A stretch of DNA of 64,000 nt, taken from positions 197,946-261,945 of the forward strand of contig NZ_JOEY01000012.1 in the NCBI RefSeq assembly GCF_000718165.1, given 5' to 3'. Both the position numbers and the translations under genes were made by a program. The DNA is from Streptomyces fulvoviolaceus (lineage in GTDB: Bacteria > Actinomycetota > Actinomycetes > Streptomycetales > Streptomycetaceae). Within the stretch, counting starts at the first letter, position 1; each line of letters opens with the position of its first letter. Of the stretch, positions 17,189 through 25,821 are shown piece after piece. The notes beneath the pieces are model-generated. The model searched no databases. It was not told the origin of the DNA and worked only from the letters and a program-made list of their open reading frames with translations.

Positions 17189-18046
17189 TCAGGCGTCCTT
17201 GAACTCCTGGCGCTGCCGACCGAGCCCCTCGATCTCCAGCTCCACCACATCCCCCGCCCGCAGGAACGGCTTCGGCTCAGGCTGCCCCAACGCAACCCCC
17301 GCCGGCGTACCCGTGTTGATGACGTCCCCGGGGTACAGAGTCATGAACTGGCTGACGTACCGCACGACTTCCCCCACAGGGAAGATCTGCTCGGCGGTCG
17401 TACCGTCCTGCTTCAACTCCCCGTTGACCCACAGCTTCAGCGACAGGGCCTGCGGATCCGGCACCTCATCCGCGGTCACAAGCCACGGCCCCAGCGGATT
17501 GAACGTCTCGCAGTTCTTCCCCTTGTCCCAGGTCCCGCCCCGCTCGATCTGGAACTCCCGCTCGGACACGTCGTGCGCCACCGCGTACCCGGCGACATGC
17601 CCGAGCGCGGTCTCCGCCGACTCCACATACCGGGCCGTACGTCCGATGACGACCGCCAGCTCGACCTCCCAGTCGGTCTTCACCGACCGACGAGGAACGA
17701 GCACGGTGTCGTGGGGCCCTACGACCGTGTCCGCGGCCTTGAAGAAGATCACCGGCTCGGCGGGCGGCTCGGCCCCCGTCTCGCGGGCGTGGTCGTGGTA
17801 GTTCAGCCCGATGCACACGATCTTGCCGATCCGGGCGACCGGCGGTCCGACGCGCAGCCCCGTGGCGTCCAGCGCGGGCAGTTCCCCGGCCTCGGCGGCC
17901 GTACGGATCCGGCCCAGCGCCGCGTCGTCGGCGAGCAGCGGTCCGTCGATGTCGGGAATGACGCCGGACAGGTCCCGCAGGACGCCCTCGGCGTCGAGCA
18001 GCGCGGGCGTCTCCGTTCCCGCCGTACCGACTCGCAGCAGCTTCAT
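17189..18046 (-). CDS. Fumarylacetoacetate hydrolase (FAH) family protein
   Basis: This 285-aa enzyme has an N-terminal cap and a C-terminal FAH fold. Visible metal-site motifs are CIGLNYHDHA, PVIFFKA, DWEVELAVVIG and the late LYPGDVINTGTPAGVALG. Family members act on C-C bonds or decarboxylate acylpyruvates (2-keto acid breakdown of sugars or aromatics). ATG at 18046 has GGGAGA 8 nt upstream. It may share a catabolic theme with the sugar cluster downstream, but orientation is convergent. Confidence 0.92.
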   Translation of the reverse strand: MKLLRVGTAGTETPALLDAEGVLRDLSGVIPDIDGPLLADDAALGRIRTAAEAGELPALDATGLRVGPPVARIGKIVCIGLNYHDHARETGAEPPAEPVIFFKAADTVVGPHDTVLVPRRSVKTDWEVELAVVIGRTARYVESAETALGHVAGYAVAHDVSEREFQIERGGTWDKGKNCETFNPLGPWLVTADEVPDPQALSLKLWVNGELKQDGTTAEQIFPVGEVVRYVSQFMTLYPGDVINTGTPAGVALGQPEPKPFLRAGDVVELEIEGLGRQRQEFKDA

Positions 18047-18122
18047 GATCACAATCTCCCTCGATCGCGGGGCGTCGACCGATGGGTGCAGCCATCGGAT
18101 GACTGGTCGATCCTCCAAGGTC

Positions 18123-18162
18123 ACGGTCCAGTCCGCAATACCCGGTTCACGGACTGGACCGT
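18123..18162 (-). terminator. Hairpin after the YidC-like gene
   Basis: A perfect 13-bp stem, ACGGTCCAGTCCG (18123-18135) with CGGACTGGACCGT (18150-18162), has a 14-nt loop and lies 11 bp past the insertase stop. It could also act as an operator for the FAH gene 76 bp downstream. Confidence 0.65.
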
Positions 18163-18173
18163 CACCGCGCTGG

Positions 18174-18887
18174 TCAGCGATAGAGCACGGCCCGCTCCAC
18201 CGCACTCCACGTCGTACTGGTCACCACATACAGCGCGGCCGCCAGCGGCACCACCGCCACGGTGAAGAGCGTGAAGAAGGACATGAACGGCATGACCTTG
18301 CTCATCGCCCCCATCCCGGGCACCTGCTCGCCGCCGGCCACCGGCACCACGGAATTCGCGGCCATCATCCGCTTCGTACGCCAGTAGTTGAAGCTCGCCA
18401 CCACGGCGACGATCGCGAACAGGCCGACGTACACGAGCCCGGCACCCCCGAGCGCCCCGCCGTCGCCGAGCGCGTCCGCCCAGCGGTCGCCAAGAGGCGC
18501 GGCGAAGAGCTCATGGCCGAGGAGTTCGTTCGCCTGCCCGCCGATCGTCGTGTTGGAGAACAGGTGGTACATGAGGAAGAACGCGGGCATCTGCAGCAGG
18601 CCGGGCAGACAGCCGGACAGTGGCGAGACCTTCTCCTCGGCGTGCAGTGCGAGCACGGCCTTCTGCAGCTTCTCGGGGTCCTGCTTGTGCTGCTTCCGCA
18701 GCTCGGCGATCTTCGGCTGCAGCGCGGTACGGGCCTTCTGCCCGCGCGCGGCGGCCCGTGACAGGGGATGCACGAGCAGCCGTACGAAAGCGGTGAACAG
18801 GACGATCGCGGCGGCGGCCGCGGTGGCGCCGAACAGCGGTTGGAGCAGGTCGGCCAGGTGCTGGACCAGGTCGGCGAAAACGGACAT
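18174..18887 (-). CDS. YidC/Oxa1 family membrane insertase
   Basis: This 237-aa polytopic protein has five TM segments and the YidC core (FTAFVRLLVHPLSRAA with its conserved intramembrane Arg; SGCLPGLLQMPAFFLMYHLF; VMPFMSFFTLFTVAVVPLAAALY). It inserts membrane proteins. It lacks the extended tail of the housekeeping chromosomal-origin YidC and is probably a paralogue. GGAGGG precedes the ATG at 18887. The small protein just upstream is probably in the same operon. Confidence 0.9.
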   Translation of the reverse strand: MSVFADLVQHLADLLQPLFGATAAAAAIVLFTAFVRLLVHPLSRAAARGQKARTALQPKIAELRKQHKQDPEKLQKAVLALHAEEKVSPLSGCLPGLLQMPAFFLMYHLFSNTTIGGQANELLGHELFAAPLGDRWADALGDGGALGGAGLVYVGLFAIVAVVASFNYWRTKRMMAANSVVPVAGGEQVPGMGAMSKVMPFMSFFTLFTVAVVPLAAALYVVTSTTWSAVERAVLYR

Positions 18888-18972
18888 GGGTGAGCCCTCC
18901 GGGGGTCTCGTCGTGCCGGGGTGGGAAAGGCGGCATGACGACCCACGCAGGGTCAATGTCGTGGAAAAGGCC

Positions 18973-19284
18973 CTACGCGACGGTCGCCGGGAGGGCGTGT
19001 CCCGGCGCTCGGGGGCGGGTGCGGCCCCTCGCGTCGGGGTCGCGTTGCGGCAGGAAGGCCGTACGGCGGTCCCGGTCGCGGATGGCCGTACGGACCCGGG
19101 TGGGCGGCACGGCGGGCGCGCAGCGCGCGGTGAGGAGCGAGCAGGCGGCGAAGGCTGAGCCGGCCGCGGCGGTCGCGGCGAGCGCCGCGAGGGCGGAGAG
19201 GCTGCCGGTGTCGAGCAGCGCGATCTCGACGACCAGGATGAGCAGCACGGCGGCGGGACGCGGGTTCACCCAGCTGCGGATCAC
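18973..19284 (-). CDS. Small membrane protein (DUF6412-like)
   Basis: This 103-aa protein starts at GTG 19284, chosen because AGGAGGAGC lies directly upstream. A hydrophobic N-terminal half (PAAVLLILVVEIALLDTG and a second TM) is followed by a basic cytosolic tail. It resembles the small DUF6412 proteins found beside yidC-like genes in Streptomyces. The function is unknown; assistance to the insertase is only a positional inference. Confidence 0.65.
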   Translation of the reverse strand: MIRSWVNPRPAAVLLILVVEIALLDTGSLSALAALAATAAAGSAFAACSLLTARCAPAVPPTRVRTAIRDRDRRTAFLPQRDPDARGRTRPRAPGHALPATVA

Positions 19285-19330
19285 GGCTGCTCCTCCTGTC
19301 TCTCGTACGGTCGCTCGTCCGGTCCTTTGG

Positions 19331-19858
19331 TTATACCTGATCGACCACGACCGGCTGCAACAGCCGCTTGGGCTTGAGCAGCGCCCGGCTGACCGGATTC
19401 GCCGGGTCCGGGTCGAGTCCGGGGCCCGGCAGCATGAGAACGTCCTCGACCGGTACGACGAGCCCGCAGGCGGAGCACTCGCCGTACGGCCCGATTTCGG
19501 TGCCGCAGTCGGCATGCTGGAAGGAGCGGAGCACGGTCCCGTCGTAGTGCTCGCGGCCCCAGAGGCCGAGCGCCCGCAGGGTGGGCCACAGCGCGATGCC
19601 GCGGTCGGTGACGACGTACTCGTCGCGCGGCGGCGACTCCTGGTAGCGGCGCTTCTCGAGGATCCCCTCCTCCGTGAGCATCTGGAGGCGGGTGGCCAGG
19701 ACGGCGCGCGGGATGCCGAGGTGGACGAGGAAGTCGTTGTACCGCCTGACGCCGTAGAGCGCGTCGCGGACGACGAGGAGCGTCCAGCGCTCGCCGACGA
19801 CCTCCAGCGCGCGGGCGATCGAGCACTCCTGCGTCGCGTAGTCCTTGCCCAGTGCCAT
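19331..19858 (-). CDS. HxlR family transcriptional regulator
   Basis: This 175-aa protein has the HxlR winged HTH: CSIARALEVVGERWTLLVVRDAL, RRYNDFLVHLGIP and ATRLQMLTEEGIL. A C-terminal extension carries a CxxC pair (GECSACG) that could bind metal or sense redox state. It is divergent from an MFS transporter with 69 bp between the starts, and a perfect palindrome lies there. It probably represses both genes and responds to the transporter's substrate. Confidence 0.9.
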   Translation of the reverse strand: MALGKDYATQECSIARALEVVGERWTLLVVRDALYGVRRYNDFLVHLGIPRAVLATRLQMLTEEGILEKRRYQESPPRDEYVVTDRGIALWPTLRALGLWGREHYDGTVLRSFQHADCGTEIGPYGECSACGLVVPVEDVLMLPGPGLDPDPANPVSRALLKPKRLLQPVVVDQV

Positions 19859-19890
19859 GACGTCCACCTTAGCCACTTTGCGACATGTCA

Positions 19891-19920
19891 GTTCGGTGAC
19901 CGAACCGACCCTGTTACGGT
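19891..19920 (+). promoter_or_regulatory. Palindromic operator and promoter of the MFS gene
   Basis: GTTCGGT-G-ACCGAAC (19891-19905) is a perfect palindrome overlapping the likely -35. TACGGT (19915-19920) is a -10 whose predicted start point falls on the ATG at 19928, so the mRNA looks leaderless. A second, weaker palindrome, GGTTC...GAACC (19935-19951), lies in the first codons. Confidence 0.65.
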
Positions 19921-19927
19921 ACTGGAC

Positions 19928-21313
19928 ATGACTAGGTTCAGTGAACGAACCCTGACGGAGGCGAGGAGTACGGCGGCGCCCGTGGCACCGGCCGGCGCCA
20001 CCCTCGCCCTGACCAGCGCCGCCACCGCCGTGGCCCTGATGACGTACACCGCGCCGATGGTCACGCTCCCCGACATCGCCGCCGCCCTGCACACCCCTCT
20101 GTCCGCCCAGGCCTGGCTCCTGAACGGCACCCCGCTCGGTCTCGCCGCCCTCCTCCTGGTCGCCGGCAGCCTCGCCGACGACTACGGCCGCCGCAGGGTC
20201 TTCGTCGCGGGCACCCTGGCGCTGGGCATCACCACGGCCCTCGGCGCGTTCGCCTCCACGACCTGGCTGTTCACGCTCGTCCGCATCGCCCAGGGCGCGG
20301 CCAGCGCGGCCCTCCTCGCGAGCAGCCTCGGCCTGATCGTGCACGCCTTCCCGACCCCGGCCGGCCGACTGCGCGCGACCGGAGTGTGGGGCGCGTTCGT
20401 GAGCGGCGGCATCGCGGTCGGCCCGATCGTCACCGGGGCGATGCCGAACTGGCGAGTGTCGTACGGCGTTCTCGGCGCCGCGACTCTGGTCGTGGCCGCC
20501 TTGTCGGTGCGGGGGCTGTCGGAGTCCCGCGCCCCGCGCGGCGGCCGCCCCGACCTCGCTGGAGCGGTGACCTTCGGGCTGGCCCTGGTGGCCCTGGTGG
20601 CGGCACTGACGCTGGGCCGGGAGGGCTGGCTGCGCGCACCGGTGGGCCTGTTGCTGCTGGCCTCCGCTGCCCTGCTGGGCCTCTTCGTCCTCGTCGAGCG
20701 ACGCTCACGGACCCCGATGATCGACCTGGGCCTGCTCCGCCACGCCCGCTTCCTCGCGTCGTCCTCCGGCGGGCTGTTCACGGGGCTCACGGTGATCGGC
20801 CTGTTCAGCTTCCTCCCCGCACTGCTCCAGCAGACGCTCGGCCTGTCCGCGATGGACACGGCGTGGCTGTTCCTGCTGTGGTCCGGGCTGTCCTTCGCCG
20901 TGGCCCTGCAGGCGCGGCGGCTGGCGGGGCGGGTGCCGCCGCGGTGGCAACTGGCGCTGGGTTTCTCTCTGCACGCGGCGGGCGTTCTGTCCATGCTGGG
21001 CGCCCTCGACGCGGGCTCCTGGGTCCGGCTGCTGCCCGGCCTCGTGGTGGCCGGCGTGGGCAGCGGCCTGCTGAACGCCGCGCTGCCGCTGCTCGCGGTG
21101 GAGTCGGTCCCGGCTCAGCGGGCGGCGATGGGCTCGGGGGCGCAGCAGACGTTCCGGTACATCGGGTCGTGCGCGGGGGTAGCCCTGACCATCGCGCTCG
21201 CGACGTCTTCCGGCGGAGGACTGGCGCGGGGTGCGGATGTCGCGATGGTGGTGTCGGCGGGGCTGTCGGTGGTGGCGGCGGCTTCGGTGGTGCTGCTGCG
21301 GGAACGGGCGTGA
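19928..21313 (+). CDS. MFS transporter (drug-efflux type)
   Basis: This 461-aa protein has about 12-14 TM segments. The motif A-like loop GSLADDYGRRRVF follows TM2 and LPDIAAALH lies in the first periplasmic segment, as in DHA2-type drug exporters. No Shine-Dalgarno sequence precedes the ATG; a -10 box 7 nt upstream suggests a leaderless transcript. It is controlled with the divergent HxlR gene. Substrate is unknown. Confidence 0.9.
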   Translation: MTRFSERTLTEARSTAAPVAPAGATLALTSAATAVALMTYTAPMVTLPDIAAALHTPLSAQAWLLNGTPLGLAALLLVAGSLADDYGRRRVFVAGTLALGITTALGAFASTTWLFTLVRIAQGAASAALLASSLGLIVHAFPTPAGRLRATGVWGAFVSGGIAVGPIVTGAMPNWRVSYGVLGAATLVVAALSVRGLSESRAPRGGRPDLAGAVTFGLALVALVAALTLGREGWLRAPVGLLLLASAALLGLFVLVERRSRTPMIDLGLLRHARFLASSSGGLFTGLTVIGLFSFLPALLQQTLGLSAMDTAWLFLLWSGLSFAVALQARRLAGRVPPRWQLALGFSLHAAGVLSMLGALDAGSWVRLLPGLVVAGVGSGLLNAALPLLAVESVPAQRAAMGSGAQQTFRYIGSCAGVALTIALATSSGGGLARGADVAMVVSAGLSVVAAASVVLLRERA

Positions 21314-21325
21314 TTTTTTGAGGGG

Positions 21326-22087
21326 CTAGCGGGGCCGCATCGAGACCAGCTTGCCCCACACCACCAGGCGGTATCTGGACGTGTACTCCGGGGTGCAGGT
21401 GGTGAGGGTGACGTAGTAGCCGGGTTCGGTGTAGCCGTAGGCGGGGCGGACCGTGGAGCGCGGGATATTGCTGATCACGGTCGCGTCGCGGGCCGAGGTC
21501 TGCGGCAGCGTCCTGTCCACGGCGTACGTGTAGACCGCGCTCTTCGTCTCGACCTCGATGGTGTCCTCGGGCGCGAGCCGGTTGATGTACCGGAAGGGCT
21601 CGCCGTGGGTGTTCCGGTGCCCGGCGAGCGCGAAGTTCCCTGACTGGCCCGGCTGTTGGGTGCCGGGGTAGTGGCCGACGTAGCCCTTGTTGAGGACGTT
21701 CTGCTTGCCGACGCCCTCGGCGACGGGGACGCGGAGGTGGAGGCGGGGGATGGTGAGGATGGCGTAGGCCTGGGACCAGCGGGGTGGTTCGGCGGAGGCG
21801 GGTCGGGCGCCGACGGACCGGACGGGCTTCTCCGTCGGGGACGGTGAGGGGGAGGCCGTACCGGAATCGGAGTCTTCCGGCGGATCCTGCTCCCACTCCC
21901 GCTCCAGGGCCTCGACCTGCCGCTTAGCGCCCTCCCTCGCCTCCCGGTTGGTCCACCACAGCTGGTGGGCGACGAGGAGCAGGAGTACGACCCCGACGGT
22001 GACGAGGAGTTCGCCGCCGGTCCACACCGCACGTCGGCGCAGGGCGCGGCGGCGTCGGATGCCGTGGTGCACGACGTGCGGCCGCAT
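21326..22087 (-). CDS. Class E sortase
   Basis: This 253-aa protein has an N-terminal TM (about 26-42), a Pro/Ser-rich spacer and a sortase domain with His157 (LAGHRNTHG), Cys231 (TLTTCTPEY) and Arg240 (SRYRLVVWG). Class E sortases of Streptomyces cleave LAXTG signals and attach proteins to the cell wall, chaplins being the known clients. Two LAXTG proteins are encoded in this window (13178-13885 and 62128-63627). GAGGAGG precedes the ATG. The gene is convergent with the MFS gene, 12 bp apart. Confidence 0.92.
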   Translation of the reverse strand: MRPHVVHHGIRRRRALRRRAVWTGGELLVTVGVVLLLLVAHQLWWTNREAREGAKRQVEALEREWEQDPPEDSDSGTASPSPSPTEKPVRSVGARPASAEPPRWSQAYAILTIPRLHLRVPVAEGVGKQNVLNKGYVGHYPGTQQPGQSGNFALAGHRNTHGEPFRYINRLAPEDTIEVETKSAVYTYAVDRTLPQTSARDATVISNIPRSTVRPAYGYTEPGYYVTLTTCTPEYTSRYRLVVWGKLVSMRPR

Positions 22088-22343
22088 GCGTACGCCTCCT
22101 CGACCGGGGCCGCCCGCACGATAAGGGCGCGGGCTTCAAGTCACCAGCCCAAGAGCCGTCTTGGCGGCCGGGAACCCAAGGCGCGTCCGAGATACCGAAC
22201 TTCCTCCATTGGTTTTAGAAAGGGCTTGCATAACCCTCGACAACCTCACGGGCCACACCCGATGCTTCGGATGCCATCAGGGGGACAGGTCTCGGCACCG
22301 GGTCAGGGAACCGGCGCCGTACACATCGGAGTTCGGAGTAGCC

Positions 22344-23816
22344 ATGATCCGACGCAGAACGCTGCTGACAGCCGCAGGAGGCTCCCTCCTCGGCAGCGCC
22401 CTGGCGACGGGCACCGCACACGCGGACGCCACGATCGCCGTCAACCCCGGCACCTCGTACGGCACTTGGGAGGGCTGGGGCACCTCCCTGGCCTGGTGGG
22501 CCAACGTGTTCGGCGCCCGGGACGACTTCGCCGACATCTTCTTCACGAGCAAGTCGACGTCCTACAACGGCACGTCGCTCCCCGGCCTCAACATGAACAT
22601 CGCCCGCTACAACCTGGGCGCGTGCAGCTGGAACACCGTGGACGGCGAGTCCATGGTCGCCTCGGCCAACATCCCCGCCTTCAAGCAGATCGAGGGCTTC
22701 TGGCAGGACTGGAACAACGAGGACCCGACGTCCTCGGCCTGGGACTGGACGGCGGACGCCAACCAGCGGGCGATGCTGGTGAAGGCGACGGCGAGGGGCG
22801 CGACCTCCGAACTGTTCGCGAACTCCCCGATGTGGTGGATGTGTTCGAACCACAACCCGTCGGGGGCCGCGGGCGGCGGCAACAACCTCCAGACGTGGAA
22901 CTACCGCCAGCACGCGTCGCACCTGGCCGCGACCGCCCTCTACGCCAAGAACAACTGGGGCGTGAACTTCGCGACGGTCGACCCCTTCAACGAGCCCTCG
23001 TCGTCCTGGTGGACGGCGACCGGCACGCAGGAGGGCTGCCACATGGACTCGACGGTCCAGGCGGCCGTACTCCCGTACATGAGAAGCGAGTTGGACGCAC
23101 GCGGCCTGACGGGGACGAAGATCTCGGCCTCGGACGAGACGAGCTACGACCTCGCCCGCACCACCTGGAACTCCTTCAGCTCGACCACGAAGGGGTATGT
23201 GAACCGGGTCAACGTCCACGGCTACCAGGGCTCGGGCGGCCGTAGGGACCTGCTGTACACGGATGTCGTCACGACGGGCGGCAAGCCGCTCTGGAACTCG
23301 GAGACGGGCGACAGCGACGGCACCGGCTACAACATGGCCTTCAACCTCCTCTACGACTTCCGCTGGCTGCACCCGACGGCCTGGGTCTACTGGCAGGTCA
23401 TGGACCCGACCGCGGGCTGGGGAGTGATCAAGTACGACGCGAGCACCTTGCAGGCCGGCGCGGTCGAGAGGAAGTACTACGTGTTGGCGCAGTTCGCCCG
23501 TCACATCCGCCCGGGCATGAAGATCATCGACACCGGCTCCAGCTACGCGGTCGCAGCCTACGACTCGACGGCGAAGCGCCTGGTCATCGTGGCCCTGAAC
23601 ACCTCCACCTCCGCCCAGACCCTGACCTTCGACCTCTCACGGTTCACGACGGTGACGGGCGGCTCCGGCGGCCTGGTCCCGCGCTGGAACACGGTGACGA
23701 CGGGCGGGGACGCGTACGCGTCGTACTCCAACACCTACCTGAGCGGGAAGACGGTCGCGGTGCCGTTCGCGGCGAAGGCGGTGCAGACGTTGCAGATCGA
23801 CGGGGTGAGCATCTAG
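22344..23816 (+). CDS. Tat-exported GH30-type glycoside hydrolase, probably endo-beta-1,6-galactanase
   Basis: This is a 490-aa protein. The N-terminus MIRRRTLLTAAGG with a following hydrophobic run and THA-DA site looks like a Tat signal. The mature protein has a (beta/alpha)8 domain with probable acid/base Glu217 (DPFNEPSS) and nucleophile Glu320 (LWNSETG), followed by a beta-sandwich. This matches GH30 bacterial endo-beta-1,6-galactanases of plant arabinogalactan; other GH30 activities are possible. The start has GGAG 9 nt upstream. The following small membrane gene may be cotranscribed. Confidence 0.8.
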   Translation: MIRRRTLLTAAGGSLLGSALATGTAHADATIAVNPGTSYGTWEGWGTSLAWWANVFGARDDFADIFFTSKSTSYNGTSLPGLNMNIARYNLGACSWNTVDGESMVASANIPAFKQIEGFWQDWNNEDPTSSAWDWTADANQRAMLVKATARGATSELFANSPMWWMCSNHNPSGAAGGGNNLQTWNYRQHASHLAATALYAKNNWGVNFATVDPFNEPSSSWWTATGTQEGCHMDSTVQAAVLPYMRSELDARGLTGTKISASDETSYDLARTTWNSFSSTTKGYVNRVNVHGYQGSGGRRDLLYTDVVTTGGKPLWNSETGDSDGTGYNMAFNLLYDFRWLHPTAWVYWQVMDPTAGWGVIKYDASTLQAGAVERKYYVLAQFARHIRPGMKIIDTGSSYAVAAYDSTAKRLVIVALNTSTSAQTLTFDLSRFTTVTGGSGGLVPRWNTVTTGGDAYASYSNTYLSGKTVAVPFAAKAVQTLQIDGVSI

Positions 23817-23890
23817 AACGGACGTCCACACCCCAGGACTCCAAGTCCCCAGGACTCGGGACTCTGGACTCCGGGAAGGACACCCCGCTC

Positions 23891-24274
23891 ATGCTCGCGT
23901 CCGTTGCCACCGAGTGGCTGTGGCTGATGGCAGCCACAGCCACCGTCGTCCACTGCGGCGCCATGGCGCGCTGGATCCCCGTCCAGAGATTCTGGAGGGC
24001 GTATCCCTTCATCTGGGTTCTGTGCCTGGCGGGCATGATCGCCGTCGGCCGTTCGGCGGGCTTCTCCCTGGCGGCCATGCTCGTCATGTACGCCTTCTCC
24101 CTCATCGGCCTCACGATCGGGATGTTCCCGTCCCGCAAGCTGTTCACGAGGTGGAGCGCCGAGATCAACGCGGGCGAGACCCCCGAGGACTACGACTATC
24201 CGCGCTCCCATCTCACGTTCTGCGTGGTCGTCGTGGTCGTCATGCTGTTCGCGGCGTTCGCACTGACCCGCTGA
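23891..24274 (+). CDS. Small integral membrane protein, unknown function
   Basis: This 127-aa protein has four hydrophobic segments (starting LWLMAATATVVHC, FIWVLCLAGMIAVG, SLAAMLVMYAFSLIG, FCVVVVVVMLFAAFAL) and a charged loop (GETPEDYDYPRSH). No family is recognised. GGAAGG lies 11 nt before the ATG. It is 74 bp after the GH30 gene. Confidence 0.7.
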   Translation: MLASVATEWLWLMAATATVVHCGAMARWIPVQRFWRAYPFIWVLCLAGMIAVGRSAGFSLAAMLVMYAFSLIGLTIGMFPSRKLFTRWSAEINAGETPEDYDYPRSHLTFCVVVVVVMLFAAFALTR

Positions 24275-24385
24275 TCCACCTCTGGGACGATCTGAGAAGT
24301 CAGGACCTCCCGACGATCTACAGATCCGCGGGCTGGCCTGGGGATACCTCTCCCTTTGCCACGGCCCGGCAGTACCGTGTCATGC

Positions 24386-25396
24386 ATGCGCCCCGACACG
24401 CCTGCCGAGAACGTCGACCACACCGCCGAAGCGGCACGCCTGGAGCGGACCGCCGACCGGTATCCCGAGGACGCCGAGGCCCTGCTCCTGCAGGCCGCGG
24501 CCCACCTGGAACTGGCCGGCGACCGCACCGCCGCGACCACCCTCTACGACCGCCTGCTGTCATCGCATGACAGCTTGGAGAACCCCTTCCTGGTACGAGC
24601 CCTGAAGGCCTCCAACCTCTGGGAGTACGGCCACGAGGCAGAGGCCCGGGCCATCATCGAGGGCATCCGCTCGGCGTCCCCCCGCGACCCGGCCCCGTGG
24701 GTGATCGTGGCGGAGTCATTGGAAGCCCACGACGAGCTGGAACAGGCGCAGCAGACATTCACGGAGGGAGCGGAACTGCTCCTGACGGACGTGGCAGAGC
24801 CCCCGTACTCGACGCATCCGCTGTTGTTCGGCCGCCACCGGGTCCGCCGCATGCTGGGCGTGGGCCACGACGAGTTGGACATGCTGGCGGACACGCTCCA
24901 CTCCTCCCCCGTCTCCCTGGACGAACTCCACGACCCGAAGCGGGTCTGGTCCCTCGGCTCGGACAACCCGGCGGAGCTGGCGGCGGAGATCTCGCGTCTG
25001 CGCGCGGAGTTGGGCACATACCGGGAGGCGTTGTCCCGCCCGTTCCCGGTGGCGGTCCTGCACTGGCCGGCGGGTGAACTCTCGGAACTGGTGGCGGCGT
25101 ATCCGACGCTGGCGGAGGAGTACCCCTCGCATGAGGAGCACCTGGCGACGATAGAGGGGTCACTGCGGGAGCTGGCGTCTTCGGGGACACCGAACCTGGG
25201 AATCGTGACGGGGACGGTCCCGTCGTACGAGGCGTTCGCGGCGTCGGAGGGGTCATCTCCGGCGGACACGACGCTGCTCCCCCAGTACGCGACGACGCTC
25301 GCGGCGCGGGGGCGTGCGGTGGAGTGGCCGCCGCAGCGGGGGACGTCGTGCTGGTGTGGTTCGGGCCAGCCGTACCAGGAGTGCCACGGCTCGTAA
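24386..25396 (+). CDS. SEC-C motif protein with TPR-like N-terminus
   Basis: This 336-aa soluble protein has helical repeats (about 1-110, ADRYPEDAEALLLQAAAHLELA) and ends in a SEC-C zinc motif (CWCGSGQPYQECHGS). SEC-C motifs mediate protein or nucleic-acid contacts in SecA and other proteins; the role of this family is unknown. The start ATG lacks a Shine-Dalgarno sequence but has TACCGT at 24373-24378, 7 nt upstream, implying a leaderless mRNA. It is the last gene before the probable island. Confidence 0.85.
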   Translation: MRPDTPAENVDHTAEAARLERTADRYPEDAEALLLQAAAHLELAGDRTAATTLYDRLLSSHDSLENPFLVRALKASNLWEYGHEAEARAIIEGIRSASPRDPAPWVIVAESLEAHDELEQAQQTFTEGAELLLTDVAEPPYSTHPLLFGRHRVRRMLGVGHDELDMLADTLHSSPVSLDELHDPKRVWSLGSDNPAELAAEISRLRAELGTYREALSRPFPVAVLHWPAGELSELVAAYPTLAEEYPSHEEHLATIEGSLRELASSGTPNLGIVTGTVPSYEAFAASEGSSPADTTLLPQYATTLAARGRAVEWPPQRGTSCWCGSGQPYQECHGS

Positions 25397-25527
25397 CGGC
25401 CCCGCACCCACCGGCGGCAAGCCGCTAAGCGGACCCGGCGTGCTGGCGAGGCGCGACCGCGTCCGTCAGCCCCGGCCAGGAACACAGCCGACCCGACCAC
25501 AAACTTGGCTCGGCCACCCGTCTCCCC

Positions 25528-25663
25528 GGGCCGCCCGCTCGCTTCTCACCCGTGCTGGAGCGGCCTGGGTCAAGGGTGGCCCGCAGGGCCATCGCCGAAG
25601 GCGACGCGCAGCGCCCTTGATGCAGGCCGCGGAAGCACGACACTGCAAAGAAGCGGGCGGCCC
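25528..25663. repeat. Long imperfect palindrome with a four-way hairpin junction at its centre
   Basis: Outer stem TCAAGGG (25570-25576) with CCCTTGA (25614-25620) encloses three abutting hairpins with no unpaired junction base: TGGCCC-GCA-GGGCCA (25577-25591), TCGCC-GAA-GGCGA (25592-25604) and CGC-GCA-GCG (25605-25613). Further arms continue outward: 25560-25567 with 25623-25630 (8 bp), 25551-25556 with 25634-25639, 25540-25546 with 25649-25655, and 25528-25535 with 25656-25663. All three loops are GNA triloops, which are very stable in single-stranded DNA. No coding frame fits. The surrounding 25397-25821 holds no gene. Confidence 0.75.
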
Positions 25664-25784
25664 AACGGCACCCATACAGAAACGGGGCGCCCAGCCCCCT
25701 CTTCGGATCAGGCTGGCCGTCTGGCTCCGAGTATTGATCACCTTTCGACGCAAGGCCTTCGAATGTCAGTGACTCCTGTTAGAA

Positions 25785-25811
25785 CTGATCCATATCGGTA
25801 CCGGGGATCAG
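25785..25811 (+). promoter_or_regulatory. Hairpin abutting the helicase ribosome binding site
   Basis: CTGATCC (25785-25791) pairs with GGATCAG (25805-25811), and the 3' arm overlaps the first base of GAGGAG (25811-25816), the Shine-Dalgarno sequence for the GTG at 25822. It may limit translation of the helicase. Confidence 0.45.
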
Positions 25812-25821
25812 AGGAGCGGGC

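Noticed and set aside
25397..25821. A possible tRNA or integrase attachment site at the left edge of the island
   Set aside because: The folded element does not have tRNA arm lengths, an anticodon loop or a T-loop, and no integrase or matching direct repeat was found near 30.7 kb.
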